A DNA stretch of 64,000 nt from Neisseriaceae bacterium TC5R-5 (lineage in GTDB: Bacteria; Pseudomonadota; Gammaproteobacteria; Burkholderiales; Chromobacteriaceae): the NCBI GenBank assembly GCA_020830965.2, contig JACCFC020000002.1:1-64000 (forward strand), read 5' to 3'. Both the position numbers and the translations under genes were made by a program. Below the pieces are notes generated by a model. The model was not told the origin of the DNA and did not search any database. It worked only from the letters and a program-made list of their open reading frames with translations. This document shows, piece by piece, positions 63,925 to 64,000 of the stretch; the stretch's first letter is position 1; each line of letters starts with the position of its first letter.

Positions 63925-64000
63925 CCTGCCCTCCTGTCAGCCCCAAATCAGCAGCCAGGGATTGCTGTGCTGGATAAGCAAAGTGCACCGGGCCATCGGC
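63917..64000 (-). CDS. mlaF: Phospholipid ABC transporter ATPase MlaF, C-terminal end only
   Basis: The last 27 codons of a gene that enters from the right edge. The frame reads ADGPVHFAYPAQQS and ends GLTGGQDV, matching the C-terminus of MlaF (DGPV..YPA). The TGA stop overlaps the mlaE start, as expected for the mlaFEDCBA operon. The ATPase motifs lie outside the window. Confidence 0.85.
   Translation of the reverse strand, partial: ADGPVHFAYPAQQSLAADLGLTGGQDV

Overview
The window looks like chromosomal DNA of a betaproteobacterium, most likely of the Neisseriales/Chromobacteriaceae type. This rests on protein resemblance (RpoH, a PglL-type O-oligosaccharyltransferase, MlaFEDCBA with mlaA and mlaB at the end of one operon, the rsmD-ferredoxin neighbourhood), on moderate GC with dense coding, and on gene order such as ftsY-ftsE-ftsX-rpoH. 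No rRNA or tRNA gene is inside the window, but the first ~120 bases carry an rRNA-operon promoter and boxA pointing leftwards, so a 16S gene probably starts just outside.

Layout. 1-8 kb: rrn promoter, argJ, recQ, a small lipoprotein, an orphan ParA ATPase, comEC and an exported ankyrin-repeat protein. 8.4-19.1 kb (all minus strand): an orphan type VI secretion island. Read in its own direction it runs small protein, VgrG, lipase effector (Tle2), immunity (Tli4-c), immunity (Tli4-b), lipase effector (Tle1), immunity (Tli4-a), PAAR tip. Three of the junctions are 4-base ATGA overlaps. The three immunity genes are mosaics sharing nearly identical blocks, and a miniature repeat element sits exactly at the 3' end of Tle1, beside a Tli4 copy that lacks a signal peptide. 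A LuxR-type regulator without a LuxI lies next to the island. 20.5-30.7 kb: rsmJ, an MBL-fold phosphodiesterase-like protein, an exported subtilase, proA, a sulfate-binding protein, a formamidase/acetamidase with an APC permease, and pglL. 30.7-36.6 kb: rpoH with a CIRCE-like operator, ftsXEY, rsmD, a ferredoxin and rarD. 37-40.4 kb: a fused indolepyruvate ferredoxin oxidoreductase.

40.6-46.6 kb is the accessory patch. It holds two tandem tiny exported proteins, a decayed REP-associated (RayT) transposase, palindromic REP units and arrays, a 116-residue helical protein preceded by a strongly structured, RNA-like element, and an McrBC restriction system bracketed by the REP units. 46.7-51.4 kb: katG, a small periplasmic protein, ttcA and a spermidine-synthase-like gene. 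51.4-59.1 kb: a surface-sugar operon. WbpA-B-E-D homologues should make UDP-2,3-diacetamido-2,3-dideoxyglucuronic acid, followed by a flippase, an acyltransferase and a glycosyltransferase. PglL, encoded 22 kb away, is a plausible user of such a glycan. 59.2-64 kb: an exported catalase and the mlaF(partial)-E-D-C-B-A phospholipid transport operon.

Five copies of a ~75-116 bp terminal-inverted-repeat element (MITE-like) are scattered through the window with no transposase in sight. The most likely undescribed items are the structured RNA/116-aa protein unit next to McrBC, the pair of tiny exported cysteine-containing proteins, and the recombining Tli4 immunity genes. All functional statements rest on reading the sequence and family knowledge; no database search was run.
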